Assembly (NCBI RefSeq): GCF_000717475.1
Contig: NZ_JPIK01000017.1
Coordinates: forward strand, 62,001-126,000
DNA: 64,000 nt
Source of the DNA: Desulfonatronum thiodismutans
GTDB taxonomy: Bacteria > Desulfobacterota > Desulfovibrionia > Desulfovibrionales > Desulfonatronaceae
Direction: 5' to 3'
Shown here one piece after another: positions 33,866 to 45,339 of the stretch; the first letter of the stretch is position 1, and each line of letters starts with the position of its first letter. The position numbers and the translations under genes are program-made. The notes under the pieces are model-generated. The model did not search any database, was not told the origin of the DNA, and saw only the letters and a program-made list of their open reading frames with translations.

Positions 33866-34678
33866 TCATCTTTCATCTTTCCCAGTCACATGACGATGAA
33901 AGAAGTCATGGACCAGCGAGTCTGTGGAGTGGTCGCGCAGGGTTCTCGGATCGCCCTGGGCTACGATGCCTTGACGGGATTTGTCCAGCATGATCACCCG
34001 GTCGGCGATGGCGAACACGCTGGCCAGTTCATGGGTCACGATCACGAAGGTCATGCCCAGGCCCCGGGCCAGGTCCAGGATCAAGGCGTCCAACTCGGCG
34101 GAAGTCACGGGGTCCAGGCCGGCCGAGGGCTCGTCCAGGAACAGGATGCAGGGGTCGAGGACCATGGCCCGAGCAATGGCCGCCCGCTTGACCATCCCGC
34201 CGCTCAGCTCCGAAGGGGCATGATTCTCGAACCCGGCCAACCCTACCTGAGCCAGCTTCATTCGGGCCACGCGCAATTGCAGGGGCTTGGGCAGGTCCGT
34301 ACACTCCTCCAGGGGCAGGAGAACGTTTTCCAGAACGCTCAGGGAGCCGAACAAAGCCCCGCTCTGGTAGCTGACCCCGAAGCCGTGCAGGATGCGCGTT
34401 CGCTCCGCCCCCCGGGCCGCGTGAACGTCCCGACCGCTGATCAACACCGTACCGGACATGGGCCGCTCCAGGCCGATCATCTGCTTGAGCAGGGTGCTCT
34501 TGCCGCAGCCCGAGCCGCCCAGAAGGATCACCACCTCGCCGGGAAAGACCTCCAGGTTCACGTCCCGAAGGATGATCCGTTCTCCGTAACCGGTCGTCAA
34601 GGCTTGGACCCGGATCAACGGTTCACCCCGCGAGCCGGCTTCAACGCCGCAGGCCGTGGTTTCAGTAATGAAAGACAT
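33866..34678 (-). CDS. mlaF: MlaF-like ABC ATPase
   Basis: 270 residues. Walker A GGSGCGKST near 54-62, Q loop region, signature ELSGGMVKRAAIARA, Walker B CILFLDEPSAGLDP and the switch histidine in VIVTHELAS. The LSGGMxKRxAxAR signature and position beside a MlaE permease identify the lipid-transport branch. Overlaps mlaE by 17 bases. Energises phospholipid movement by the MlaE-MlaD complex. Confidence 0.92.
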   Translation of the reverse strand: MSFITETTACGVEAGSRGEPLIRVQALTTGYGERIILRDVNLEVFPGEVVILLGGSGCGKSTLLKQMIGLERPMSGTVLISGRDVHAARGAERTRILHGFGVSYQSGALFGSLSVLENVLLPLEECTDLPKPLQLRVARMKLAQVGLAGFENHAPSELSGGMVKRAAIARAMVLDPCILFLDEPSAGLDPVTSAELDALILDLARGLGMTFVIVTHELASVFAIADRVIMLDKSRQGIVAQGDPRTLRDHSTDSLVHDFFHRHVTGKDER

Positions 34679-35798
34679 AATACAGCACCGCGAATATGCC
34701 GTCCATCACCGCGATCAGGATGATCCCGCTGACCACGGCGCTGGTGGTTGCCGCGCCCACGGCCCAGGCCCCCTGTCCGGTCTGCAGGCCGCGCACGCAC
34801 CCGATCCAGCCCACCAACAAGCTAAAGACGAAGGATTTGAACAGGCCGTTGGCCAGGTCCCCCACGCCCACGGAAAGAGTCACCTGATTGGTGTAGCTCA
34901 CCAGGGGATAGCCCAGGGAAAGCATGACCACGGCCCCGCCGATCAGGCTGAAGACGATGAACACCATGGTCAACAGCGGCGTCATGCACATGGCGGCCAG
35001 CATCCGGGGGACCACCAGCAGCCGGACCGGGTCCAGGCCCATGGTGGTCAGGGCGTCCAGTTCCTGGTTGATCTTCATGGTGCCCAGTTCCGCGGCAAAG
35101 GAGGCTCCGGAGCGCCCGGCCAGAATGATGGCCGTGACCAGCGGGCCGAGTTCCCGGATCATGGACAACCCCAAAAGTCTGGCCACGTAGATTTCCGCGC
35201 CGAACATCCGCAGGGGCATGGCGGACTGGAAGGAGATGATCAAGCCCATCAGAAAGCCGATGAGCATGATGATCAGCACGGCGTTGGCCCCCACGGTTTC
35301 GCAGCTGAGCCAGAAATCCCGCCATCTGATGCTCCCGGGACGGCGCAGAGCCTGGGCGAAGCCGGAGACGAACAGCCCCACGAAGCCCACCAGATCCCGC
35401 ACGTCTCGCCCAAAAGCCTGGGCTCCGCGCCCGATTCGCTCCAGTACCGTGCCGCGCCGCCCCGGAGCCGGGCCACCTTGGCTCAGGGCCTGAAACCGCT
35501 CCAGGCTCCCGGCCAGTTCCTCGCGCATCCCGACCAGCTCCAGCCTTCCTCCCCTGCCCCGCAAATCCTGGTCGAGTTCCGTGAACAAGGCCAGCCCGGA
35601 AGCGTCCACGTACCCCACCCCGGAAACATCCAGGCGCAAAATCACCGACCTGGCCTTGCCGACGAAAACCTGCAATCGCCGCCAGATATCCCCCGTGCTT
35701 CGAACATCCAGCCGACCGGTCAGGGTCGCGGACAACGTGCCGGAGAGATTGGCGGGCAACTCTTCAAGGATTGCTTGCGAAAGGAGATCAGATTGCAC
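34662..35798 (-). CDS. mlaE: MlaE-like permease with N-terminal STAS domain
   Basis: 378 residues. The N-terminal about 105 residues are a STAS domain (VILRLDVSGVGYVDASGLALF), fused to a MlaE/YrbE permease of five or six TM helices with GLIISFQSA and the EREL-like ARLLGLSMIRELGPLVTAII motif. In E. coli the STAS part is the separate MlaB; fusion occurs in several Proteobacteria. First gene of the Mla group, 31 bases after the SMR gene. Confidence 0.92.
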   Translation of the reverse strand: MQSDLLSQAILEELPANLSGTLSATLTGRLDVRSTGDIWRRLQVFVGKARSVILRLDVSGVGYVDASGLALFTELDQDLRGRGGRLELVGMREELAGSLERFQALSQGGPAPGRRGTVLERIGRGAQAFGRDVRDLVGFVGLFVSGFAQALRRPGSIRWRDFWLSCETVGANAVLIIMLIGFLMGLIISFQSAMPLRMFGAEIYVARLLGLSMIRELGPLVTAIILAGRSGASFAAELGTMKINQELDALTTMGLDPVRLLVVPRMLAAMCMTPLLTMVFIVFSLIGGAVVMLSLGYPLVSYTNQVTLSVGVGDLANGLFKSFVFSLLVGWIGCVRGLQTGQGAWAVGAATTSAVVSGIILIAVMDGIFAVLYYVFHY

Positions 35799-35829
35799 GG
35801 CGGACCATCGTTGTTGGAGATCGCCTGAT

Positions 35830-36144
35830 TCAGGAAACCAGCTTCAAACCCAAAATCCCGGTTACGATCAGGAGGATACAGCCGATCCGGGCCCAGGTCG
35901 CCGGTTCGGCGAAGAGGATGATGCCCAGGATGGCCGTGCCCACGGCGCCGATGCCGGTCCAGACCGCGTAGCCGGTGCCCACGGGAATGGTTCGCAGGGC
36001 CTGGGCCAGGAAGCCGAAGCTGAAGAGCATGGCCGTCAGCGTCAACGCCGTGGGCCAGAGTCGGGTAAAGCCGTTGGAGTACTTCAGGCCGATGGCCCAA
36101 ACTATCTCAAAAACACCGGCAACGGCCAGAAAAAACCAAGCCAT
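35830..36144 (-). CDS. SMR-family exporter, SugE/Gdx-like
   Basis: 104 residues, four TM helices. [26 protein letters not shown] contains the essential Glu (E13) with the [12 protein letters not shown] pattern of the SugE/Gdx branch, which exports guanidinium in exchange for protons, rather than the EmrE branch. No guanidine riboswitch precedes it: the kinase stop lies only 3 bases upstream. Probably read through from the kinase gene. Confidence 0.85.
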   Translation of the reverse strand: MAWFFLAVAGVFEIVWAIGLKYSNGFTRLWPTALTLTAMLFSFGFLAQALRTIPVGTGYAVWTGIGAVGTAILGIILFAEPATWARIGCILLIVTGILGLKLVS

Positions 36145-36147
36145 TGT

Positions 36148-38964
36148 TCATCCTCGTGATGAGTTGCGATTTTCCAGCACGTCGAGAATTGCCCGCCGCA
36201 AGGCATCAATGCTGAACGGTTTTTGCAAAAACGCCCCCGGGCGATCGGCGGCGAAGCGCTGTTCCGCTTCCCGTGAACTGTATCCGCTGCACAGGACCAC
36301 CGGGACGTCCGGCGCGATCTTGCGCAGTTCCGTGAACGCCGTGACTCCGTCCATGTTCGGCATCATCAGATCCAGGAGCACGCAGGCGATCCGCTGATGA
36401 TGCTCCTGAAAAACCCGGACCGCCTCGACGCCGTCATTGGCCGTGAGCACCGCATAGCCAAGATGCCCCAAAGCTTCAACCGAGAGGTCCCGAACCATTT
36501 CCTCGTCGTCCACGACCAGAATCAGTTCCGGATCCGAAGAAACGGCTGCCTGAGGCTCGACGGCCGGACTCGGAGCCGGCGACGGTTCCGGAACCGGTGT
36601 GTTCTTTATTAATGCGTCGTCCACCGGAAATAAAACATGAAACGTGGTCCCCGAGTCCGGAGTGCTGTCCACAATGATCGCCCCGCGATGACCGCGCACA
36701 ATGCCCAGGACCGCGGAGAGCCCCAGCCCGCGCCCGGTGAATTTGGTACTGAAGAACGGATCGAACAGTTTGGACTGGACGTCCTCGCTCATTCCCACGC
36801 CCGTATCTTGAACCTCCAGTTGGACGAACCAACCTGGCGCGGGCTTTTCCTCGAGCCGGGAACGGCCCAGCAGCTTTGCGTCGCAATATGCCAGCCTGGT
36901 GGAGAGGACCATGGTTCCGGGATGGTCGCCAATGGCTTCCGAGGCGTTGGTGATCAGGTTCATGATCACCTGCTGGATCTGCCCGGCATCGGCCCGGATC
37001 GGAGGCAGGGACGAAGCCAGGTCCTGGACGAAGCGAACGTTCTTGCCCAGCGCGGTTTGAAAAATATGGGCGTTGTCCCGAACCAGATCGTTAAGCACCA
37101 CGGAACGGACATCAAACCCGCCCTTGCCGGAATAGGCCAGCATCTGCCGGGTCAGGTCCGCGGCCCGCCGGGCGGCTAAAAGGGCATGTTCCACGCGCTT
37201 GCGGCTCGGTTCCGTCAAGCCGGACATGGACAGAGCCAATTCCATGTTGCCCATCATGGCCGCGAGAAGATTATTGAAATCATGGGCGATACCGCCGGCC
37301 ATGACTCCCAGGCTTTCCAGCTTCTGGGAATGAAACAGCCGCCGTTCCATCTCCAGACGTTGCTCCTGCATCCGGGCGCGTTCAGTGACGTCTTCCAGCA
37401 GGACCACGGTTTCGCCGTTGGCCGCTCGGGAATACCGAACCCGCAGGATGCGTTCCTCGGAGATGCGGATCTCTTCCGTGCCGACACCGAGGCGAAACAT
37501 GTCCAGGTGTCGTTCCACCCTTTTTGCTTGTCGTCCAGACTGATTCGCCCCTTGGGATTGTTCGTGGGGCAACACTCCGGACTCCTGGATCACGGACAGG
37601 CACTCTTGAAACGAAATGCCCGGACGCAGGGTGCTTTCCAGGGCCGGGAACATCCGGGTCGCGTTGCGGTTCGCGACGACCAGGCGACCGTGCTTGTCGA
37701 ACAGGGCAAATCCTTCCTCAATGGACTCAATACCCTGAAACAGCCGACTCTGGCCCATTTCCACACGCCGCTGCAGGTCGTGCATCAGCTTCGCGATGCG
37801 CTCGGCCATGGTATTGAAGGTCTCGGCCAATCGGCCGATCTCATCGCTGGATCGCACCTCGGCCCGGGCCCGGAGATTGCCGCCCCGAATCTGGTCCGCG
37901 GCAACGGTCAGGACCGCGAACTTGCGGGAGATGGAGCGGTGCATGACCAGGGCCGAGGTCAATCCCAAAAGCACGGCGCAAATCACGGCCGCGAGCAAAA
38001 GCATGGTGGCGTTCCAGTTGGTCTTGTCGATACTTTGCCAGGCTCGATCCACCTCTTGCCGAGCCAAAAAAATCAGTTGTTCGGAAATAGGCGTTAATGC
38101 ATAAATACGAAGATCAAACTCACGGGACCTTTCCTCCAGCTGACGATCCAATTCCAGAATCTGTTCACTGACATGCGCGTGATACTGGAGCATGTTCAGC
38201 AGGTCCGAACGGCTGACGTTGGGCAAATGCTCGTCCACATGCAGGCGATCTTCGAGGGTTCGCAGCAAGTTCAGCGCGGACTGCATATCCGAGCGCTGGC
38301 GGGTGGCCAGATATCGATTTTGCCAAGTCTGGGCCGTACGGAACAGCAGAAGCAGATCCCCGCGCTGAAGCATTTCCATCCGCTCCACCAGCACGTCGCT
38401 GATCACCAACAGCGTGGTTTGGCGTCCGGTATCCTCTTTGGCCAATTCTGAAACCAGCAATACGGATTCGGCAAACGTCTCGGCATAGTGCTTCGCCGCG
38501 GAAAGATAAAAGTCCAGATACAGTACCGCGTCGCGCAAATCCTGGCTGATAGCCGGATCATCAAGCTTGCCGCGCAACCCGTCGGTCAGGGCGATTACGC
38601 CATCGATTCGAAGTTGCAGCGGTTCCCCGAAGGACTTCATGGCTTGGGAAAAACCGACTCTGGGCCATTGTTGAAAAAAACCCCGCTCAAGCTGGCGGGC
38701 ATATTGGAGTTCCCGGTCGATTTCCAGGGTCAGTTCGCGAATGTCCGTGCTGGCGACGATCACGGACTTTACATGGCTCAGGGCCGTACGCAGGGCGATG
38801 CCCCCAGTCAGGGCGGTGAGCATGATCAGGAGCAGCATAAAGGCCATGATGGCCGCGAACTTGACGCCAATGGAGGAACCGCGCCACCATTCCCGGATCA
38901 ACGATCCGATGCCGTGCCTGGACTTCGGGGAGGCTGCCGTGGAATCAGGGGGCATAAACGGCAA
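36148..38964 (-). CDS. Hybrid histidine kinase with HAMP, PAS and REC
   Basis: 938 residues. TM1 about 31-57, helical periplasmic domain about 60-315, TM2 about 318-343, HAMP, PAS about 405-530, HisKA with histidine near 562 (GGIAHDFNNLLAAMMGN), HATPase with FTGRGLGLSAV, and a C-terminal REC (about 812-935, LLDLMMPNMDG) whose end reads FLQKPFSI. The HDFNN kinase type with trailing REC usually acts on itself or a downstream regulator. The start overlaps the end of the binding-protein gene by 20 bases, so the two are coupled: a likely ligand sensor pair. Confidence 0.9.
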   Translation of the reverse strand: MPFMPPDSTAASPKSRHGIGSLIREWWRGSSIGVKFAAIMAFMLLLIMLTALTGGIALRTALSHVKSVIVASTDIRELTLEIDRELQYARQLERGFFQQWPRVGFSQAMKSFGEPLQLRIDGVIALTDGLRGKLDDPAISQDLRDAVLYLDFYLSAAKHYAETFAESVLLVSELAKEDTGRQTTLLVISDVLVERMEMLQRGDLLLLFRTAQTWQNRYLATRQRSDMQSALNLLRTLEDRLHVDEHLPNVSRSDLLNMLQYHAHVSEQILELDRQLEERSREFDLRIYALTPISEQLIFLARQEVDRAWQSIDKTNWNATMLLLAAVICAVLLGLTSALVMHRSISRKFAVLTVAADQIRGGNLRARAEVRSSDEIGRLAETFNTMAERIAKLMHDLQRRVEMGQSRLFQGIESIEEGFALFDKHGRLVVANRNATRMFPALESTLRPGISFQECLSVIQESGVLPHEQSQGANQSGRQAKRVERHLDMFRLGVGTEEIRISEERILRVRYSRAANGETVVLLEDVTERARMQEQRLEMERRLFHSQKLESLGVMAGGIAHDFNNLLAAMMGNMELALSMSGLTEPSRKRVEHALLAARRAADLTRQMLAYSGKGGFDVRSVVLNDLVRDNAHIFQTALGKNVRFVQDLASSLPPIRADAGQIQQVIMNLITNASEAIGDHPGTMVLSTRLAYCDAKLLGRSRLEEKPAPGWFVQLEVQDTGVGMSEDVQSKLFDPFFSTKFTGRGLGLSAVLGIVRGHRGAIIVDSTPDSGTTFHVLFPVDDALIKNTPVPEPSPAPSPAVEPQAAVSSDPELILVVDDEEMVRDLSVEALGHLGYAVLTANDGVEAVRVFQEHHQRIACVLLDLMMPNMDGVTAFTELRKIAPDVPVVLCSGYSSREAEQRFAADRPGAFLQKPFSIDALRRAILDVLENRNSSRG

Positions 38965-40216
38965 GGGTGTTGTTCAGGGTCTGTTCGAAATCCATGGACG
39001 CTTCCAGGCGGACCAGCTTGAACCGCGGAACGCCGCAGTCGCCGAAGGCGTCGCAGTTCAGTGCCCCGGTCAATCCCGGAAAACGAAGCAATCCATACAG
39101 GACGTCCCGGATACGTTGCCGCTCGATGCGCAGAGAACCGTCCGGCTCCGGAAAAGAAGCCTGTTCCAGGGCGTGGAGCAGGATAGACGCGGCATCGTAA
39201 CCGTGGGCATGGAAATAGCCCACGGTCCCCGTGCCGTAAGTCTGAACGTAGCGGTCCAAAAACGTTGTATAAGCCGGACTCCGGACCTGGGCCGGAGCGA
39301 TGAAGAGCATGCCTTGACAGGCGATGCCGCAGCCCTGAATGAATGGCTGATTCAAGATGGAGTCGGCGCTGAGCAGAGTCAGATCAGACAGCTTTGGTTC
39401 GGCCCGGACGGCCTGGATCAAATATTCGGCCTCCGGAGAAAAAATTGGCAGGAAGAGGAATTCCGGACCATATCCGGCCATAGCCTGGGCCACTGGCCGC
39501 ATATTGCGGTCTCGCTGAGCCACGGTACCGGTGAAGACTACCTCGCCGCCCTTGGCCAGAAAGGCTTCCGCAAAGGCCTCGGTCAGGCCCGAGGCATAAG
39601 GGCTTTGGTCATGGACCGTGGCGGCTCTGCGCAAACCAAGAAAATCATAGGCAAAGGAGGCCGCGGCCATCCCCTGGAACTGATCGTTGGACGCAGTCCG
39701 AAAAAAACCCGGCTGCTGATGCTCGCCGCGTTTTCCGCTCTTGGAGGTCAAGGAAGAGGCCGTGGCGGTCCCGGAGACCATGACCATGCCCGCTTCGGAG
39801 AGAACGCGGGCCGCGGGAACCGCCGCGCTGGAACAGTGGGGTCCGTGAATCGCGACCACGCTCGGATCCGTGACGATCTTCTGGGCCGCCACCAATCCGC
39901 CGGACGCGGAACACTGTTCGTCCTCACGGACGATGGTCACGGGCCGATCGTACGGCCCCCCGTGCTCGGCGACGCGCAATTCCAAGGTCCGAACAAGCTC
40001 TTCGCCCACGGATGCCAAAGGCCCGCTGAAGGTCTGCAGACTGACGAGCTTCACCGCCTCGCCCGGCTCAACCCAGACGCACCCCAGAGCGTCCCGGCAG
40101 GTCGATCGCGTCGCGGTCTCCGGAGCGCAACCCGCTAGAGCCGCGGGCATGATCCCAAGCAGTAGCCCCAAGACAAGCCGAAGCGTCCAAAAGCGTAAAA
40201 AATCCGTTGTCTTCAT
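38945..40216 (-). CDS. Leu/Ile/Val-type periplasmic binding lipoprotein
   Basis: 423 residues. Start at 40216 (GGGAG upstream) gives a lipoprotein signal ending LAGC (Cys about 30). Type I periplasmic-binding fold: VSLQTFSGPLASVGEE, then VAIHGPHCSSAAVPAARVLSEAGMVMVS, HDQSPYASGLTEAFAEAF and YFHAHGYDAASILLHAL. Several extra cysteines (TCRDALGC, GCGIAC, NCDAFGDC) probably form disulfides. No transporter genes nearby. Coupled to the hybrid kinase, so likely a receptor rather than an uptake protein (inference). Confidence 0.85.
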   Translation of the reverse strand: MKTTDFLRFWTLRLVLGLLLGIMPAALAGCAPETATRSTCRDALGCVWVEPGEAVKLVSLQTFSGPLASVGEELVRTLELRVAEHGGPYDRPVTIVREDEQCSASGGLVAAQKIVTDPSVVAIHGPHCSSAAVPAARVLSEAGMVMVSGTATASSLTSKSGKRGEHQQPGFFRTASNDQFQGMAAASFAYDFLGLRRAATVHDQSPYASGLTEAFAEAFLAKGGEVVFTGTVAQRDRNMRPVAQAMAGYGPEFLFLPIFSPEAEYLIQAVRAEPKLSDLTLLSADSILNQPFIQGCGIACQGMLFIAPAQVRSPAYTTFLDRYVQTYGTGTVGYFHAHGYDAASILLHALEQASFPEPDGSLRIERQRIRDVLYGLLRFPGLTGALNCDAFGDCGVPRFKLVRLEASMDFEQTLNNTLAVYAP

Positions 40217-40283
40217 CGGACTCCCGTGGCGTTGAATCCAAATTCCCTCAACGGCGGCCTTCATCTCGTGACGAGACGGATGG

Positions 40284-43200
40284 TCAACATGTTTCCAATC
40301 GCTTCAGGTAGCGCAGACATACCTCACGCCCGTCATGCCAGTGGATGATCTTATCCACGCAGCGAAAATCCATATTCTTCAAGGTATTATGATATTCTCG
40401 AACCAGAACGTCATTCTCACCGGCGCACATATTCTTCCCGACGCAGCTCTCGCAGGGCCTCTCCATGCCCTGTATCCGTTCATGGCAGGACTGCCCTACC
40501 AAGCCCTCACCGAAAAGCCGCTCAATGGCTTTGTTGGCATATAGAATTTCATGGTTAGCCATGTCCGCGACGTAGATGCACTCATCGATGTCGTCGAACC
40601 AGTCGAAGATCTGCATCCGTTCCACACGCAGTGCGTCCTCGGCTTTTTTATGGTCCGTTATGTCCAGACAGGAACCGATATAGCCGATGAATTGGTGGTC
40701 CGCGTCGTAACGGGGATGCCCAATATCCAGAATCCAGCGGTATTCTTCATCGTGGCGGCGCAGTCGATATTCCATTTCAAACGGCTCGCGACGGTCAAAA
40801 GCGTCGGAATAAATACGCAGACAACGGGCATAATCCTCCGGGTGGACGCCTTTGGTCCAGCCATCCCCCAGCTCTTGTTCCATGGTCCTGCCGGTAAAGG
40901 CCAGCCAGGGTTCATTGAACCAGGTGCACAGCTTGTCCGGGCCGGACATCCAGATCAGGGCCGGAGAGGTATTGGCCACGGAGGCGAAGCGCTGTTCAGA
41001 CTCCCGCAATTCCTGTTCCACGATTTTAAGCCGGGTGATGTCCACGAAGGTCAGCACGGTGCCTGAGTAAACATCGGGCCCGACAAGATAGGGGGTGATC
41101 CGCATCAGATGCCACCGGTCGCCCTGGGCCCGGACCTCGGTCTCGAGCATCTCGGAGCTCTCCTGGACCTTGCGAACCATCTTCGGCAAATCGACGTCTT
41201 CCAGAAAATGGACGATGTGGGAGATGGGCCGGCCGATGTCTTTCTCCATCAGGCGGAACAACTCGGTAATTTTCGGAGAAAACCTTCGAACCTCGAAATT
41301 TTCATCCAGGAGAAGCTTGCCCACCATGGAGGCGGCCAGGAGGTTGTTAACGTCGTGGTTCAGTTCGGTCAGCTCGATGATCCTGTTCTGATACTCCGCG
41401 TTAACCGTATACAGTTCCTCATTGGTGGATTGCAGTTCCTCGTTGGTGGCTTGCAATTCCTCATTGCTGGCCACCAGTTCTTCGTTGGTGGCTTGCAGCT
41501 CTTCATTGGAGGTTTCCAATTCTTCGATGGTGGCTTGCAGATTTTCTCGGGAAAATTGCAGTTCCTGCTCCAGATCGTTGATGCGCTGCTCGGCTTCCTG
41601 GCTCAAATCACAAGCATTGGCGTCCAGGGTCACGCCGGGTTGGGGCGCTGTCTTCGAAGCATCTTCAATAAGCACGGCCACCAGCGGCGCCTGCCCCTTG
41701 GCCATGGACAAGGGAATGAACCGCAGATTCACGGTGCGGGTATCGATGGCCGTGAGCATGGGCAGGTTGTGAAACGCCACGTCCTTGCCCTGGCGAAAGA
41801 CCTTCTGAATGCCCGTGGCCATGGGGATGGCCAACTGCTTGGTGGCCATCTTGGTCACGTTCAGGGTCGGCTTGCCCGGCGGCAAACGCAAATACCCCTC
41901 GCTGTCCCCGATGATGCGCAGTACTTCCATCTGCTCGTTCACGATCAGGGCCAAGGGAATGTAGTGGACGCTGATGGCGTCCAGAAACCGCTCCAGAATC
42001 CGGTCCGAGTCTTCGGAATGTAAGACCTTTCGGGCCGCGGCGAACTGCCCTTTGACCTCCTGAACTCGAGTGTCGGACACGGCCAACTGCATTGGTCCCC
42101 CGATTCGCTTCATTCGGCCCTTGGACTGGTAGAGTTTCCATTTATGATCCAGGGGGGCAAAGAACTCGGTCATGTCTCCTATGGTTTCACTGGTGCCCAG
42201 AAAGAGGATTCCGCCGGGATTCAGGGAAAAATTAAAAAACTCGAAGACCTTTTGCTGGAGGGGAGGCTGAAGGTATATCAGCAGGTTGCGGCAGGAGATC
42301 AGGCTGATGTTGGTGAAGGGCGGGTCCTTGATCAGGTTGTGCTGGGCAAAGACCACCATTTCCCGGATGGTCCGGGAAATCTGGAAATGTTCGTCTTTTT
42401 TGTGGAAGTATTTGGCCAGCCGCTGAGGGGAAACGTCCGCGGCAATACTTTCCGGATAGATCCCGTTGGCCGCGAAGTGGATGGCGTCCCGATCGATGTC
42501 CGTAGCGAAAATCTTGATGTCCCGGCTGATCTCCAGGTCCGCCAGGCACTCTCTGGCCAGGATGGCCAGGCTGTAGGCCTCTTCCCCGGTGGAGCAACCG
42601 GCCACCCAGAAGCGGATCTCCCTGGTTTCCACGCTTTGGATCAGCTCCCTGAGCCACTTTTGCCCCAGCAACTCATAGACCGGAGGATCGCGAAAAAAGC
42701 TGGTCACGCCGATGAGCAGCTCCCGGAACAGTGACGCGGCCTCCCCGGCGTAGCTTTCCATGAAGGCGACGTAGTCCTTGATGTCATTGACCTGATTAAT
42801 GGTCATCCGTCGTTCAATCCGTCGGTTGACCGTGCTGGGCTTATAATACGTGAAGTCGACCTTGAACCGCTCCCGAAGGATGGAAAAAATCCGGGTCAGG
42901 CCGTCCTCTTCCTTGAACTGCGTCTCCGACCGCTTGGCCTTGCTCACGTAGGGATGCTTGACCCAGTTCAACAACTGACCGGGCATCTCCTCAGGCGAAA
43001 GGATGAAGTCGCACAAACCCGTGGAAATGGCGGCCCGGGGCATGCCGTCGAACTTGGCGCTCTCCTCGTTCTGGACCATGATCATCCCGCCGAATTCCTT
43101 GATAGCCCGCACCCCGCGCATCCCGTCGCTGCCCGTGCCGGAAAGGATCACCGCCACGGCCCGCTCACCCTGGTCTTCGGCCAGGGAATGCAGGAACACG

Positions 43201-43565
43201 TCGATGGGCAGGTTGATGCCCCGGGTATGGTCCTGCTCCGAAAGCAGCAATTTACCGTGAAAAATGGTCAGGTTCTTTTTCGGGGGAATCAGGTAGACGT
43301 TGTCGGGCTCGACCAGCATGCCCTCCTCGGCCCGATGCACGGGCATCCGGGTCTTTTTGGAAAGCAGCTCCTTCATCAGGCTCTTGTAGTCCGGCGACAA
43401 GTGCTGGACCACGATGAATCCCAGCCCGCTGTCCGGGACCATGTTCGTGAAAAAGGCTTCAATGGCCTCTAACCCCCCGGCGGACGCACCGATGGCCACG
43501 TAATGGGTCGGGGCCGCGGGACCGGCGTCGCGACCCGGAGACGTGGAGGAGTCGATGTTGGACAT
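40284..43565 (-). CDS. CheB-CheR fusion with PAS domains
   Basis: 1093 residues. CheB methylesterase about 18-200 with the Ser-His-Asp set ([29 protein letters not shown]). CheR methyltransferase about 215-480 ([39 protein letters not shown]). A PAS-like segment follows, then a repetitive coiled coil about 665-735 ([10 protein letters not shown] units), two PAS domains ([17 protein letters not shown] about 870-985) and a last PAS with cysteines ([13 protein letters not shown]). Such fusions modify chemoreceptor-like proteins or act as signalling hubs without a REC domain. It is the first gene of a run with the binding protein and hybrid kinase. Confidence 0.93.
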   Translation of the reverse strand: MSNIDSSTSPGRDAGPAAPTHYVAIGASAGGLEAIEAFFTNMVPDSGLGFIVVQHLSPDYKSLMKELLSKKTRMPVHRAEEGMLVEPDNVYLIPPKKNLTIFHGKLLLSEQDHTRGINLPIDVFLHSLAEDQGERAVAVILSGTGSDGMRGVRAIKEFGGMIMVQNEESAKFDGMPRAAISTGLCDFILSPEEMPGQLLNWVKHPYVSKAKRSETQFKEEDGLTRIFSILRERFKVDFTYYKPSTVNRRIERRMTINQVNDIKDYVAFMESYAGEAASLFRELLIGVTSFFRDPPVYELLGQKWLRELIQSVETREIRFWVAGCSTGEEAYSLAILARECLADLEISRDIKIFATDIDRDAIHFAANGIYPESIAADVSPQRLAKYFHKKDEHFQISRTIREMVVFAQHNLIKDPPFTNISLISCRNLLIYLQPPLQQKVFEFFNFSLNPGGILFLGTSETIGDMTEFFAPLDHKWKLYQSKGRMKRIGGPMQLAVSDTRVQEVKGQFAAARKVLHSEDSDRILERFLDAISVHYIPLALIVNEQMEVLRIIGDSEGYLRLPPGKPTLNVTKMATKQLAIPMATGIQKVFRQGKDVAFHNLPMLTAIDTRTVNLRFIPLSMAKGQAPLVAVLIEDASKTAPQPGVTLDANACDLSQEAEQRINDLEQELQFSRENLQATIEELETSNEELQATNEELVASNEELQATNEELQSTNEELYTVNAEYQNRIIELTELNHDVNNLLAASMVGKLLLDENFEVRRFSPKITELFRLMEKDIGRPISHIVHFLEDVDLPKMVRKVQESSEMLETEVRAQGDRWHLMRITPYLVGPDVYSGTVLTFVDITRLKIVEQELRESEQRFASVANTSPALIWMSGPDKLCTWFNEPWLAFTGRTMEQELGDGWTKGVHPEDYARCLRIYSDAFDRREPFEMEYRLRRHDEEYRWILDIGHPRYDADHQFIGYIGSCLDITDHKKAEDALRVERMQIFDWFDDIDECIYVADMANHEILYANKAIERLFGEGLVGQSCHERIQGMERPCESCVGKNMCAGENDVLVREYHNTLKNMDFRCVDKIIHWHDGREVCLRYLKRLETC

Positions 43566-43611
43566 GGCATGCGTCTCGTAAAGGTTGGGGTTGAAGGGCG
43601 GTGAGGAAGAT

Positions 43612-45315
43612 TCAGATCTTTTTGCTCTCCGCGGCCTGGACCTTGGCCCAGGAGTCTCGCAGGGAAATAATCCGGTTGAAAATCAATTCCTCCGGGGTGC
43701 TGTCCACGGGGTCCACGCTGAAATAGCCCAGCCGCTCAAACTGCCAGCGGCTGCCCGTTTCCGCCGCGGCCAGGTGCGGCTCCACAAAACAATCATCCAA
43801 TATTTCAAGAGAATTAGGATTGAGATTGCAACGAAAGTCCTTGCCTTCCGGGGCTTCGTTGGGATTGGGCGTTGTGAAGAGATGGTCGTAGATCCGCACC
43901 TTGGCCCGCTTGGCCGTCTTGACGCAAACCCAATGCAGGGTGGCCTTGACCTTGCGCCCATCCGGCGTACCGCCTCCACGGGAGGCCGGGTCGTAGGTGC
44001 AATGCAGCTCCACAACCTCACCCAGGCTGTTTTTGATCACTTCCCGACATGTGATATAATACCCGTAGCGCAAACGGACCTCCCGACCCGGCGCCAGTCT
44101 GTAGAATTTCTTGGGCGGCTCCTCCATGAAATCGTCTCGCTCGATGTACAGCTCCCGGCCAAAGGGCAGCATGCGCGTTCCCATCTCCGGACTCTCCGGA
44201 TGCAGAGGGGCTTCCAGCTCGTCTATCTGGTCCTCCGGGTAATTGGAGATCACCACCTTCAGAGGCCGAAGCACGGCCATCACTCGCGGGGCCCGGGCGT
44301 TGAGCACCTCCCGGACGCAGTGCTCCAGCATGGAAATATCCACCAGTGAGTCGGCCCGGGCCACGCCGATCCGGTCGCAGAAGGTCCGCAGCGCCTCCGG
44401 TGGTACGCCCCGCCGCCGCAGGCCGGTGATGGTGGGCATCCGAGGGTCGTCCCAGCCGGACACGGCCTTGTCCTGGACGAGCTGGATAAGCTTGCGCTTG
44501 CTGAGCACGGTGTAGCTCAGGTTCAGCCGGGCGAACTCGATCTGTTCCGGATGGCAAGGGGTTTCCAGGGCATCCAGGAACCAGTGGTACAAAGGGCGGT
44601 TGTTTTCGAATTCCAGGGTGCAGATGGAGTGGGTGATCCCCTCGATGGAGTCGGACAGACAGTGGGCGAAGTCGTACATGGGATAGATGCACCAAGCGTC
44701 TCCGGTCCGGTGGTGGGCTGCCTTTTTGATCCGGTAGATCACCGGATCGCGCAGGCTGACATTGGGCGAGGCCATGTCGATTTTAGCCCGAAGCACATGC
44801 TTGCCGTCCTCGAACTCCCCGGCCCGCATCCGGGCGAACAGATCCAGATTCTCTTCAACGGTTCGGTCGCGGTACGGGCTGTTCCGGCCCGGCTCGGTCA
44901 AGGTGCCGCGGTAGGCCCGGATATCTTCGGTGCTCAGGCTGCACACATAGGCCTTGCCCCGACGGATCAGCTCCTGTGCATAGTCATGGAGCCTTTCGAA
45001 GTAATCCGAAGCGTAGAACAGGTTGTCGCCCCAGTCGAAGCCCAGCCAACGCACGTCGCGCTTGATGGACTCAACGTACTCCACGTCCTCCTTAATCGGA
45101 TTGGTGTCGTCGAACCGCAGGTGGCAGGCCCCGCTGAATTCCCGAGCCAAGCCGAAATTCAGGCAGATGGACTTGGCGTGACCGATATGCAGATATCCGT
45201 TGGGTTCGGGGGGGAATCGGGTCGTCACCCGGCCGTCGTTCTTTCCGGCCCTCAAGTCTTCCTCGACGATGGCCTTGATGAAATTGGGAGCAATGGTGTT
45301 GGTTATGTTCGTCAT
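43612..45315 (-). CDS. glnS: Glutaminyl-tRNA synthetase
   Basis: 567 residues, normal for bacterial GlnRS. Class I signature [16 protein letters not shown] (HIGH at 43-46) and KMSKS-type VLSKRKL near 275. The [26 protein letters not shown] block distinguishes it from GluRS. The C-terminal beta-barrel anticodon-binding region is complete. GGAGTC precedes the start. It charges tRNA-Gln directly. Preceded 24 bases away by the DsbA-like gene. Confidence 0.96.
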   Translation of the reverse strand: MTNITNTIAPNFIKAIVEEDLRAGKNDGRVTTRFPPEPNGYLHIGHAKSICLNFGLAREFSGACHLRFDDTNPIKEDVEYVESIKRDVRWLGFDWGDNLFYASDYFERLHDYAQELIRRGKAYVCSLSTEDIRAYRGTLTEPGRNSPYRDRTVEENLDLFARMRAGEFEDGKHVLRAKIDMASPNVSLRDPVIYRIKKAAHHRTGDAWCIYPMYDFAHCLSDSIEGITHSICTLEFENNRPLYHWFLDALETPCHPEQIEFARLNLSYTVLSKRKLIQLVQDKAVSGWDDPRMPTITGLRRRGVPPEALRTFCDRIGVARADSLVDISMLEHCVREVLNARAPRVMAVLRPLKVVISNYPEDQIDELEAPLHPESPEMGTRMLPFGRELYIERDDFMEEPPKKFYRLAPGREVRLRYGYYITCREVIKNSLGEVVELHCTYDPASRGGGTPDGRKVKATLHWVCVKTAKRAKVRIYDHLFTTPNPNEAPEGKDFRCNLNPNSLEILDDCFVEPHLAAAETGSRWQFERLGYFSVDPVDSTPEELIFNRIISLRDSWAKVQAAESKKI

Positions 45316-45339
45316 ATGATTGACTCCTTGATCGGTCTT

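Noticed and set aside
36145-36147. Guanidine riboswitch expected before the SugE-like gene
   Set aside because: Only 3 bases separate it from the kinase stop, so there is no room for one.
41400-41570. Short tandem DNA repeats in the CheB-CheR gene
   Set aside because: They encode a heptad coiled coil (EELQATN units) that is normal for this protein family.
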